Positions 1 through 7,238 of a stretch of 64,000 bases of DNA are shown piece after piece. The position numbers were made by a program, and so were the translations under genes. The DNA comes from Verrucomicrobiota bacterium. Lineage in GTDB: Bacteria; Verrucomicrobiota; Verrucomicrobiia; Verrucomicrobiales; Verrucomicrobiaceae. Position 1 is the stretch's first letter, and each line of letters begins with the position of its first letter. The stretch spans positions 62,001 to 126,000 of the forward strand of contig JANYCZ010000011.1 of the NCBI GenBank assembly GCA_025360015.1. The letters run 5' to 3'. Under the pieces are notes generated by a model. It was given only the letters and a program-made list of their open reading frames with translations. It was not told the origin of the DNA and did not search any database.

Positions 1-2
1 GC

Positions 3-263
3 AATATCGTCAGCGACAGCTTCGAGGGCGAGTTTCGCCGCAGTATCGAAAACATACGCAAGGTGCTTGAAGCCGCTGGCAGCGATCTTGCCCATGTGGT
101 GCAAACACGGAACTACGTCCGCGATGCGGAAGACCTGCCGCTGTACAACCAGCTCTATCGTGAGTACTTTCCGCAGCCTTCGCCTGCGCGCACCACCATC
201 ACGAACTGCCTGCCGCCCACGCTGCGCTATGAGGTGGAGGTTGTGGCAGTGCGGCGTCCCTGA
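3..263 (+). CDS. RidA/YjgF-family protein, C-terminal part (5' end outside window)
   Basis: The frame is open from the first bases of the window, so the start lies upstream and 86 codons are visible. The last 66 residues have the pattern of the RidA (YjgF/YER057c/UK114) family: a helix ending in KVLEAAGSDLAHVVQ, then TRNYVRDAEDLPLYNQLY, then the conserved PARTTI segment and a final strand with EVEVVAV. RidA proteins are small cytosolic trimers that hydrolyse reactive enamine/imine intermediates such as 2-aminoacrylate; the arginine of PARTT is the one that binds substrate carboxylate in the family. The gene ends 12 bases before the start of the secreted cytochrome gene, so they may be cotranscribed, although no functional link is obvious. 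Confidence 0.85.
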   Translation, partial: NIVSDSFEGEFRRSIENIRKVLEAAGSDLAHVVQTRNYVRDAEDLPLYNQLYREYFPQPSPARTTITNCLPPTLRYEVEVVAVRRP

Positions 264-275
264 CCCATCACAACC

Positions 276-2744
276 ATGAAACGAATTTTATTCCTGCTGC
301 TGCCTGCCTGCGCTGCAATCGGTGCACCACGCAGTGCGCCGCCTCAGTCGCCGGAGGTGCCTGCGCAATTGCCACCGCAGATCGAAACGCTGCAGCCGGG
401 CGTCAAGCTCACGCTGCTCGCGGAGCATCCCGATCTCGTCACGCCGACAGGCATCGCTGTGGATAAAAACGGGAACATCTATTCGATCTCCTGCCACACG
501 CACTTTCGGCCGGAAGACTACGATGGGCCGGTGCATGATGAGGTGCTGGTCTTTGATGCGAACGGCAAGAACCGCCGGGTGTTTTACAACAAGACCGATG
601 CCACGATGCATGTGGAGATTGGGCCGGATGGCTGGATCTACCTCGCGGAGCGGGATCGCTTACTGCGGGTGAAGGACAGCGATGGCGACGGTGTGGGCGA
701 TATAGAGGAGAACCTGGCCACGCTCGATTCCGTGGCAGACTACCCGCACAATGGCCTGAGCGGCATGGCCTGGCATCCCGATGGTGTTCTGGTCTTTTCG
801 CTTGGCGAGAATTTCGGCAAAGACTGGACGCTCACAGCCAAAGATGGCACCAAGGCCAGCGGGCGCGGTGAAGGCGGCGTGTTTCGCTGCACGGCGGATG
901 GCGGGCAGATGCGCCGCATTGCGCGTGGTTTCTGGAATCCGTTTGGGCTGCTGGTGCGCAAGGATGGCGAGATCTTCACTGCTGAGAACGATCCTGGCAG
1001 CCGTCCACCGTGCCGCTTGCTGTATGTCGTGGAAGGTGCGGACTACGGTTTTCAGTGGGTGTATGGGAGTGCGCCGGTGCATCCCTTTGTGGGCATGAAT
1101 GGCGAACTGCGTGGCACCCTTGGCATGGTGCATCCCTGTGGTGAAGGTCCCTGTGCCATCGTGGAGCTGGGCGGTGGTGTGCTGATTCCTTCCTGGAGCG
1201 ATCACAGCGTGGATTATTATCCGCTCACACGCCAGGGTGCGGGCTACAAGTCCGAGCGCATCCCGCTGGTCAAAGGCAGCGATTTTTTCCGTCCCACCTG
1301 CATGGCAGTCGGCCATGATGGCTCCTATTATCTCAATGACTGGGTGTTCAGCTCCTATCCCATCCATAAACGTGGGCGTTTGTGGAAGCTGGAGATTGAT
1401 CCGGCGAAGGCGTCATGGGTGAAAACCAAAGCCGATGCGCTGAATGACGATGCACGCCTGGCCGATGACCTGCGCACTGGCAAAGCAGCGCTCGAAACGA
1501 ACAAGCTTCTCCAGCTTGCGCGAGGCAGTGATGCGTATCTTGCTGATGCTGCTTTGACCGCAATGGCGCGTGAGAAGTGGACGGTTGAGATGGTGAAGCA
1601 GTTGCCGGCACAAGACCGCCTCTGGGCCTTCATCGCGCTGCGGCGGGTTGATTTGAACGATGGGAAATGGGTGGACGCCTTTCTAGGCGATACCGAGCCT
1701 GAAATGCGCTTCGAGTGCCTGCGTTGGATTGCCGATGCAGTTTTGACCCAGTTTACGCCGCAGGTCGAGGCGATGCTTTCGGACCCGACGCTCGACTATC
1801 GTCTGTTTGAAGCCGTGCTCGCCACCTGGAATACGCTGCGCGGCGATCCCGGCGCAGGTGTGACGAATCCCGAGGTGCTCGTCGAGCGCATCATCAATCC
1901 CAAGACACCCGCACGCCTCAAAGGCTACGCACTGCGGCTCGCGCCAGCGACGCACAAGCAGCTCACGGTGGCATTGCTGCGGGAGCTTTTTGCGGTGGGT
2001 GATCCTGTGCTCTCCCAAGAAGTCGTACGCACACTGGCTGCTCGCAATGCGAATGAAGCCCGTGCCGTGCTGGCGGAAATCGCCGCAGATGAATCGCAAA
2101 AGACCGGGGTGCGTGCGGATGCCATTGCGGGACTCGCCAGTTCGACCCAATCCGGAGAAGTGGCTCTGCTGGTGAAACTGGCCGCAGGCAAGGATGGCAG
2201 CCTGCGTGATGAAGCCCGGCGTGCACTGCGCTATACCGACAAGGACACGTCCTTTGTGATGAGCACGACCCGGCCTGCCTTTGACGACACTGCTGCGTGG
2301 CTCAAGATGATTGATGCACTGCCCGGCAAGGCGGATGCGGAGGCGGGCCGCCGCATCTTCTTCCACTCCAAAGTCGGCCTTTGCGCCACCTGCCACCGCC
2401 ACAGCGGACGCGGCAATGTGGTGGGTCCTGATTTGAGTCTCGTTTCGAAGCAGGGAGATCGTGCGGCGATTTTGCGTTCCATTCTTGAGCCTAGCCGGGA
2501 GGTGGCTCCGCAGTTTTACCCTTCGCAGGTCAAGTTGAAGGACGGCAGCGAATTCATCGGCATCATGCTGCGCTCCTCCAACACCGAGGTCTTTCGTGAT
2601 CTTACCGGCAAAGAGCGCTCCTTCCCACAGACGGACATTGTGAAGCGCACCGAGCTGAAAACATCGCTCATGCCGCAGGGACTTGTGATGTCTTTGACGG
2701 ATGAAGAATTGCGCGATTTGCTGGCCTTTGTCACGGTTCAGTAG
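276..2744 (+). CDS. Secreted propeller-HEAT-cytochrome c protein of PVC type
   Basis: 822 residues. Residues 1-17 form a Sec signal peptide. Residues about 40-370 look like the sorbosone-dehydrogenase-like beta-propeller of planctomycete/verrucomicrobial membrane-bound dehydrogenase proteins (segments such as GPDGWIYLAERDRLLRV and a DxDGDG calcium-like loop). Residues about 400-680 are helical and repetitive, consistent with HEAT-like repeats. The end is a c-type cytochrome domain with one haem motif, C703-A-T-C-H707, followed by GRGNVVGPDLS; this matches the haem-binding domain (HBD/PSD-associated) common in the PVC superphylum. It probably acts in the periplasm as an electron-accepting oxidoreductase of sugars or polyols; the substrate cannot be read from sequence. 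It ends 120 bases from the convergent histidine kinase gene. The family assignment is firm and the exact reaction is unknown. Confidence 0.85.
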   Translation: MKRILFLLLPACAAIGAPRSAPPQSPEVPAQLPPQIETLQPGVKLTLLAEHPDLVTPTGIAVDKNGNIYSISCHTHFRPEDYDGPVHDEVLVFDANGKNRRVFYNKTDATMHVEIGPDGWIYLAERDRLLRVKDSDGDGVGDIEENLATLDSVADYPHNGLSGMAWHPDGVLVFSLGENFGKDWTLTAKDGTKASGRGEGGVFRCTADGGQMRRIARGFWNPFGLLVRKDGEIFTAENDPGSRPPCRLLYVVEGADYGFQWVYGSAPVHPFVGMNGELRGTLGMVHPCGEGPCAIVELGGGVLIPSWSDHSVDYYPLTRQGAGYKSERIPLVKGSDFFRPTCMAVGHDGSYYLNDWVFSSYPIHKRGRLWKLEIDPAKASWVKTKADALNDDARLADDLRTGKAALETNKLLQLARGSDAYLADAALTAMAREKWTVEMVKQLPAQDRLWAFIALRRVDLNDGKWVDAFLGDTEPEMRFECLRWIADAVLTQFTPQVEAMLSDPTLDYRLFEAVLATWNTLRGDPGAGVTNPEVLVERIINPKTPARLKGYALRLAPATHKQLTVALLRELFAVGDPVLSQEVVRTLAARNANEARAVLAEIAADESQKTGVRADAIAGLASSTQSGEVALLVKLAAGKDGSLRDEARRALRYTDKDTSFVMSTTRPAFDDTAAWLKMIDALPGKADAEAGRRIFFHSKVGLCATCHRHSGRGNVVGPDLSLVSKQGDRAAILRSILEPSREVAPQFYPSQVKLKDGSEFIGIMLRSSNTEVFRDLTGKERSFPQTDIVKRTELKTSLMPQGLVMSLTDEELRDLLAFVTVQ

Positions 2745-2864
2745 CGGCATGCGCTCCATTCTTATTTTCGCTGCTGCAAATGCCAAGCGGGGATACCAGT
2801 GTCATTCTCATGGACAGCCTGCTGAAGACGCTGGCGGAATTGAAAAAAGCCGGGATGAGCACTG

Positions 2865-4307
2865 CTACGCGGTTGGAATGGAAATCACGATCTCCAGGCC
2901 GGTCGGTTCGCGCAGTTGTGCGGTCACCGTACCGCTGCAGGCTTCGATGCAGCGCTTGGTGATGGCAAGGCCGAGGCCGCTTCCGCCGGTGGAGCGGCGT
3001 CGTGCTGCCTCCGGACGATAAAACGGTTCGAACAGACGTGACAGAGTCTCCGGCGGCACCCCGGGGCCTTGGTCGGAGATGCGGATGATGATGTTGCCGT
3101 CCTGCTGATTGGCATGGATTTGGATGGGGCCGGAGTTGGCGGCATACCGGGCGGCATTGCGCAGGATGTTGCCGATGGCGCGGTCGAGTGCGTCATGCAG
3201 TGAGTGCAACTGCAGCTCGGTGGGGACATTAAGCTCAATGTTTGCTTCAGGCGCCTCACGAGCGATGACGGTGATGATCAATTCATGCAGATTGATGTCT
3301 TCGGCGGTTTCGCGCTCGGGCAGCGTCTCGGCTTTGGAGAAGGCGAGCACTTCTTCGACCAGCCGTGCCATATGCTGGAGTTCGGCGTCGAGTTTCTTCA
3401 GGTAACCGGCCTGTTCGGGTGTGCTGCGCTGGTCCACCACACCAAGCGCCATCTGCATGCGCGCAATCGGCGAGCACAGCTCATGAGCAACGTCTGCGGT
3501 GATGCGCCGCTGTTGCGCCACGTATTCGCCGAGCTGCGCGGCCATGGTATTCACAGAGGTGGACAGCTCTCCCAACTCGTCGTTGCGGCTGCGCGAGACA
3601 CGCTCTCCGAAGTTTCCTTGTGCGATGCTGCCTGCGGCATGATTGAGCCGCCCGATGAAGCTGGTGATGCCACGAACGAAGGGCATCCAGACGAGTGCGG
3701 AGAGCAGCAGGGCGGCGGCAGCGAGTCCGAGCCAAGGCCAAAGATCAAAGAACAGGCCGCCGCCGGTGATCGTGTTAGACACCATGAGTAGGGTCAGCGG
3801 GCGGTAGTCGCTGCTCTGGGTGAGATCGAGATGAACGCCTGCCCAATAGTGCGCGGGATCACCCGCGCGCAGCATGAAGCGCGGCTTGGCCGGAGCATCG
3901 GCGGGTCTTTTTCGGGCAACGCCGGACGGCTGGCGGCGTGGCGGTGGGTGGTCGTTTGGACCGCGTCTGTCGATGAGTTTGGGCAGGACTTCCGCAGGGA
4001 TTTGAACAACCTGGGTGCCCATGACCTGGATCCCACTGCTGCTGAACAGGGCGAAGGTCACGCCATGCTGCGCTCCGCGCTTCTGCAGTGCTGCGGGCCA
4101 TTCCTGTTCTGGGAGCTGGGAGAGTTCATTGGTGAGGCTGTCGCCGATGGCGGAGACGCGCTCGCCTGCTTCGCCGGAAAGCATCCAGTCCAGGCTCAGG
4201 CGAAACTGCATGCTGAGAAATCCAAACACGAGCAATGCCAGCACCAGAAGATTCACTCCGAACCAGAGCAGGATCTTCAGATACAGAGGCAGGCGCGGGC
4301 GGCTCAT
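2865..4307 (-). CDS. CpxA-like sensor histidine kinase
   Basis: 480 residues. A first membrane segment lies at about 11-33, a periplasmic sensor domain of about 140 residues follows (with a proline/arginine-rich stretch near 118-142), and a second membrane segment lies at about 185-210. Then come a HAMP linker, a dimerisation/phosphoacceptor helix with VAHELCSPIARMQ (phosphorylated residue H275) and a HATPase domain with N, G1 (DQGPGVP) and G2 (GGSGLGLAI) boxes. This order and the short-loop HAMP kinase type resemble CpxA/RstB. It is translated just after the response regulator gene: its start is 6 bases beyond the regulator stop, so the two form one minus-strand operon. The signal is unknown; an envelope-stress role is only an analogy. 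Confidence 0.9.
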   Translation of the reverse strand: MSRPRLPLYLKILLWFGVNLLVLALLVFGFLSMQFRLSLDWMLSGEAGERVSAIGDSLTNELSQLPEQEWPAALQKRGAQHGVTFALFSSSGIQVMGTQVVQIPAEVLPKLIDRRGPNDHPPPRRQPSGVARKRPADAPAKPRFMLRAGDPAHYWAGVHLDLTQSSDYRPLTLLMVSNTITGGGLFFDLWPWLGLAAAALLLSALVWMPFVRGITSFIGRLNHAAGSIAQGNFGERVSRSRNDELGELSTSVNTMAAQLGEYVAQQRRITADVAHELCSPIARMQMALGVVDQRSTPEQAGYLKKLDAELQHMARLVEEVLAFSKAETLPERETAEDINLHELIITVIAREAPEANIELNVPTELQLHSLHDALDRAIGNILRNAARYAANSGPIQIHANQQDGNIIIRISDQGPGVPPETLSRLFEPFYRPEAARRRSTGGSGLGLAITKRCIEACSGTVTAQLREPTGLEIVISIPTA

Positions 4308-4313
4308 GAGGGG

Positions 4314-5024
4314 TCAGCGGCTGGGTGTGACGAGCTGATAGCCGTAACCGCGCACGGTTTTGATGAACTGCGGGTTCTTTGGGTCGTCGCCAAGTTTGCG
4401 GCGCAGGGTGGAAATGTGCATGTCGATGGCACGGTCAAAGACATCCCATTCACGGTCGGCGACGTCCTCAATGAGCTGCTCGCGCGTGCGCACGCGGCCA
4501 TGGGCTTTCGCCAGTGAGAGCAGCAGGCCGAATTCTGCGGGAGTGAGCTCCAGAGGAGTGTCACCGAGAACGACGATGTGCGAATCTGCATTGATGCGCA
4601 GAGGGCCGACGACGAGCTCCTTCATTGGTGCCAGCGGCGAGGTTTCGGCCACCCAGCCGGAGCGCCGCAGCACGGCGCGCAGCCGGGCGAGAAGTTCGCG
4701 TGATGAAAAAGTCTTCGGGAGATAGTCATCCGCTCCGAGTTCGAGGCCGACAATGCGGTCCACCTCTTCACCACGCCCCGTGAGCATCATGACTGGTACT
4801 TTGGATTTTGTGCGGATGCGGCGCAGCACCTCGAAGCCATCGCAGCCAGGCATCATCACATCGAGGATGATCGCATTCCACGGCTCGCTGGTGGCGCGCT
4901 CGGCTCCGCTGTTGCCCTCGTGTTCGCATTCGACCTCAAAGCCCATCGGCTTCAAATAATCCGCCACGAGCTGGGAGAGCTCGGTGTCGTCGTCGATGAC
5001 GAGGATGCGGGTGGCGGGAGGCAT
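4314..5024 (-). CDS. OmpR-family response regulator (CpxR/RstA-like)
   Basis: 236 residues. The receiver domain has the acidic pocket D11-D12-D13, the phosphoacceptor D55 in ILDVMMPG, and the conserved lysine in the ADDYLPKTF segment; a winged-helix DNA-binding domain fills the C-terminal half (ELTPAEFGLLLSLAKAHGRVRTREQL and RRKLGDDPKNPQFIKTVRGYGYQL). It is the first gene of the pair with the downstream histidine kinase. The upstream region (5025-5150) contains two tandem copies of an 11-base motif, the spacing OmpR-family regulators prefer, so autoregulation is plausible. Divergently placed is the kinase-like/vWA/PurA-like unit, which this system might control, but nothing proves it. Confidence 0.92.
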   Translation of the reverse strand: MPPATRILVIDDDTELSQLVADYLKPMGFEVECEHEGNSGAERATSEPWNAIILDVMMPGCDGFEVLRRIRTKSKVPVMMLTGRGEEVDRIVGLELGADDYLPKTFSSRELLARLRAVLRRSGWVAETSPLAPMKELVVGPLRINADSHIVVLGDTPLELTPAEFGLLLSLAKAHGRVRTREQLIEDVADREWDVFDRAIDMHISTLRRKLGDDPKNPQFIKTVRGYGYQLVTPSR

Positions 5025-5057
5025 GGGGAACTATGGGGTTCTGGGAATGGTTTCGCG

Positions 5058-5079
5058 AGTTTCTTTACGGTTTGCTGAC
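5058..5079 (-). promoter_or_regulatory. Candidate tandem binding site for the adjacent OmpR-type regulator
   Basis: Two neighbouring 11-base blocks share 7 of 11 positions (AGTTTCTTTAC and GGTTTGCTGAC on the plus strand). On the minus strand this includes GTAAAG, similar to the CpxR half-site GTAAA. It sits 34 bases upstream of the regulator start. The match is modest and could be chance. Confidence 0.3.
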
Positions 5080-5260
5080 AAAAGAACTCGATCTTTGGAA
5101 TGCTGTTAAGAAATCAGTTCTTGCTGGATCATGCTGGCTTGTCATGATCGATGAGTAAAGCCAATGAATCGGACAGCGATCCTATCCTACGCCAGAAACT
5201 CGTCACACCGGGCAGCATCATGCAATGGTTGCGATGCTTTGGATCTGCGGTCGCGCCGCA

Positions 5261-5269
5261 AGGGAGGGG
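5261..5269 (+). promoter_or_regulatory. Shine-Dalgarno that fixes the start of the kinase-like gene
   Basis: AGGGAGGGG lies about 9 bases before the ATG at 5277. The open frame could start at 5151, but that start has no ribosome-binding site and the extra 42 residues look non-conserved, so 5277, just before the zinc-ribbon cysteines, is preferred. Confidence 0.7.
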
Positions 5270-5276
5270 ACGTCTG

Positions 5277-6221
5277 ATGGCCTGGGTTGCAATAACCTGC
5301 CCACAGTGCTCTGCGCCACTCCCGCGAGTGGCCATCTGGAGGGCAGTGAAATGCCCGTCTTGTGGCGCACTCATCAACAGGACGGAATCGATTGTGACGC
5401 GAGATTCGTTTCGTCAGGCGTTGCTGCGTGCCCGTCAAGATTACGATGGCGCTGGAGCCGACCTTCAATGTGGAGGGGAAAGTTATCATGTGATCCAAAC
5501 TCTGGGGAGCGGAGAAATATCCCAGGTCTATCTCGCGCGACGAGTCGGTCCGCAGCCATTTCTGGCGACCATCAAGGTTTCTACCGCATCTGCTTCTGCG
5601 GCGCGATACGCCCGCGAGGCCGAAGTGCTGCGTGAACTGCAGGCTTCGCAAAGCGGTGAGGCCAGTATTTACGCGGCACAGCGTCTGCCTGAAGTCATTG
5701 CACAAGGACCCGTGGAAGGAGGTGCCTTCAAGCAGGCGCTCGTGCTGCGGCACCCGATTGGTTATTGGGGGAGTCTGGAGGCACTGAGCGAGCGTTTTTC
5801 ACAAGGCATCGATCCACGCCATGCCGTATGGATCTGGAGGCGCCTGCTCGATGTGTTGCATTTTTTGCATGCCCAAGGCTGGTCACATGGTAATGTGCGG
5901 CCAGAGCACGCGCTGGTGCATGTGCAGGACCACGGCGTTCGCCTGATTGGATGGGCGTCGGCGAAAAAGGATGCGGGCGAGGAAGGCCAGGCCAAGGATT
6001 TGCTGCGTTGCGCCAGGGTGGTGCGGGTTCTGGTGTGCGGGGCTGGCGGATCAGGCGTGATTCCGCATGGAGTGCCCTCCGGCTTGTCTGAGCTCTTGAC
6101 GCTGTCCAGTGAGGATGAGAGTTTTTGCCGAACGCACGGGGGTGGAGGATTGGACGCCTTGCTGCGAACAGCGGCCCAGGCAGCCTTCGGTGTGCCATCG
6201 TTCCTGCCCTTGGTCATTTGA
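5277..6221 (+). CDS. Zinc-ribbon protein-kinase-like protein, probable pseudokinase
   Basis: 314 residues from the chosen start. The N-terminus is a zinc ribbon (C8-x2-C11 and C26-x2-C29). Residues about 70-310 look like a protein-kinase fold: a glycine-rich loop (LGSGEISQVYLA, 76-87), the ATP-binding lysine in ATIKV (K100), an acidic helix C (AREAEVLREL) and a catalytic-loop position. That loop reads H204-G-N-V-R-P-E-H instead of HRDLKPEN, so the catalytic aspartate is asparagine, and the DFG position reads I-G-W with no metal-binding aspartate. The protein is thus predicted to bind nucleotide at most, or to use an unusual mechanism. It starts a three-gene unit with a vWA gene 42 bases downstream and then a PurA-like gene. 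Kinases with zinc ribbons next to vWA genes are known from TerY-P type triads; here no phosphatase gene is present. Kinase-fold assignment is good; activity is uncertain. Confidence 0.72.
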   Translation: MAWVAITCPQCSAPLPRVAIWRAVKCPSCGALINRTESIVTRDSFRQALLRARQDYDGAGADLQCGGESYHVIQTLGSGEISQVYLARRVGPQPFLATIKVSTASASAARYAREAEVLRELQASQSGEASIYAAQRLPEVIAQGPVEGGAFKQALVLRHPIGYWGSLEALSERFSQGIDPRHAVWIWRRLLDVLHFLHAQGWSHGNVRPEHALVHVQDHGVRLIGWASAKKDAGEEGQAKDLLRCARVVRVLVCGAGGSGVIPHGVPSGLSELLTLSSEDESFCRTHGGGGLDALLRTAAQAAFGVPSFLPLVI

Positions 6222-6263
6222 CGTTTTGATTCCGCAAACAAACAACTCAACCACCAATCATCC

Positions 6264-7229
6264 ATGGGATACGGAAACTACTCTTTAGCCGCTCACACCG
6301 CATTGATCGCCTGCCGTTCGCATCAGGCTCGTGCGGAAGTCTTCAGCCAGACGCAATGCCACGCACTCATGAATCCGAAAGGGCTGAAGGTGCGCGAGTG
6401 CCGGGACAGCGCGGATCATCCCAATACGCTGGGAATCGTCTTTGCCCTGGATGTCACAGGATCAATGGGGGACATCCCGCATCTGCTGGCAAAGCAGGAG
6501 CTGCCCAACCTGATGAAACTGCTTAACGCATGCGGTGAGGCGGACCCTCAGGTCATGTTCATGGCGGTCGGCGATGCCACCTCAGACCAGGCCTCCTTGC
6601 AGGTGGGGCAATTTGAAAGCACGGCGGAGCTGATGGATCAGTGGCTTACCTGGAGCTATCTGGAAGGCGGTGGTGGCGGCAGCGGCCAGGAAAGTTATGA
6701 ACTGGCGTTCTACATTGCTGCTCAGCACACCGACATGGACAACTGGGTGAAGCGCAAAAAGAAGGGGTATCTCTTCATGACGGGTGACGAGCTGCCTTAC
6801 CCCGCCGTGTCACGCCACCAGATCGAAGCCCTGGTTGGTGAAAAACTCGACGAGGATATTCCGATTGAAGAGGTGATCGCCGCTGCTGCTGAGAGCTACC
6901 ATCTTTTCTACCTGATTCCCGATGCGGGGCGGGCAAAGCGCTGCGGCTCTCGCTGGAGACAACTCCTTGGAGATCATACCATCATCATGGAGTCGCCAAG
7001 TGATGCGTGCTCAGTGGCGGCTGCCATCGTGGGGTTGACCGAGGGGCGCATCCCAAACCTCGACGCCTTGGCGACAATCTTGTCCACCAATGGATTCAAT
7101 CGCGAGCATGTGGGGTCGACCATTCGCGCTGTCCAGCCTTATGCCGCACTTCTTCATCTGCCATCGCTGTCTTCAGCCAGCTCAGGAGCATCGACTGGGG
7201 ATTCGTGGTGGAAGCGTTTGTTTGGATAG
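6264..7229 (+). CDS. vWA-domain protein of the kinase-like/PurA-like unit
   Basis: 321 residues, no signal peptide, so cytosolic. The vWA fold starts near residue 55: IVFALDVTGSMG carries the MIDAS metal motif as D63-x-T65-x-S67 (threonine in place of the first serine). A second conserved turn AVGDATSDQ and a third GYLFMTGDELPYP would complete the metal site and core sheet. A glycine-rich loop (LEGGGGGSGQES) sits between them. vWA domains in bacterial cytosolic complexes act as metal-dependent protein-interaction modules, often paired with kinases, ATPases or chaperones. The gene lies between the zinc-ribbon kinase-like gene (42 bases upstream) and the PurA-like gene (9 bases downstream), so a shared complex is likely. 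The protein partner and role are unknown. Confidence 0.82.
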   Translation: MGYGNYSLAAHTALIACRSHQARAEVFSQTQCHALMNPKGLKVRECRDSADHPNTLGIVFALDVTGSMGDIPHLLAKQELPNLMKLLNACGEADPQVMFMAVGDATSDQASLQVGQFESTAELMDQWLTWSYLEGGGGGSGQESYELAFYIAAQHTDMDNWVKRKKKGYLFMTGDELPYPAVSRHQIEALVGEKLDEDIPIEEVIAAAAESYHLFYLIPDAGRAKRCGSRWRQLLGDHTIIMESPSDACSVAAAIVGLTEGRIPNLDALATILSTNGFNREHVGSTIRAVQPYAALLHLPSLSSASSGASTGDSWWKRLFG

Positions 7230-7238
7230 CCTTCACCT

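Noticed and set aside
5151-5276. 42-residue N-terminal extension of the kinase-like gene
   Set aside because: No ribosome-binding site at 5151, while AGGGAGGGG precedes the ATG at 5277, just before the zinc-ribbon cysteines.
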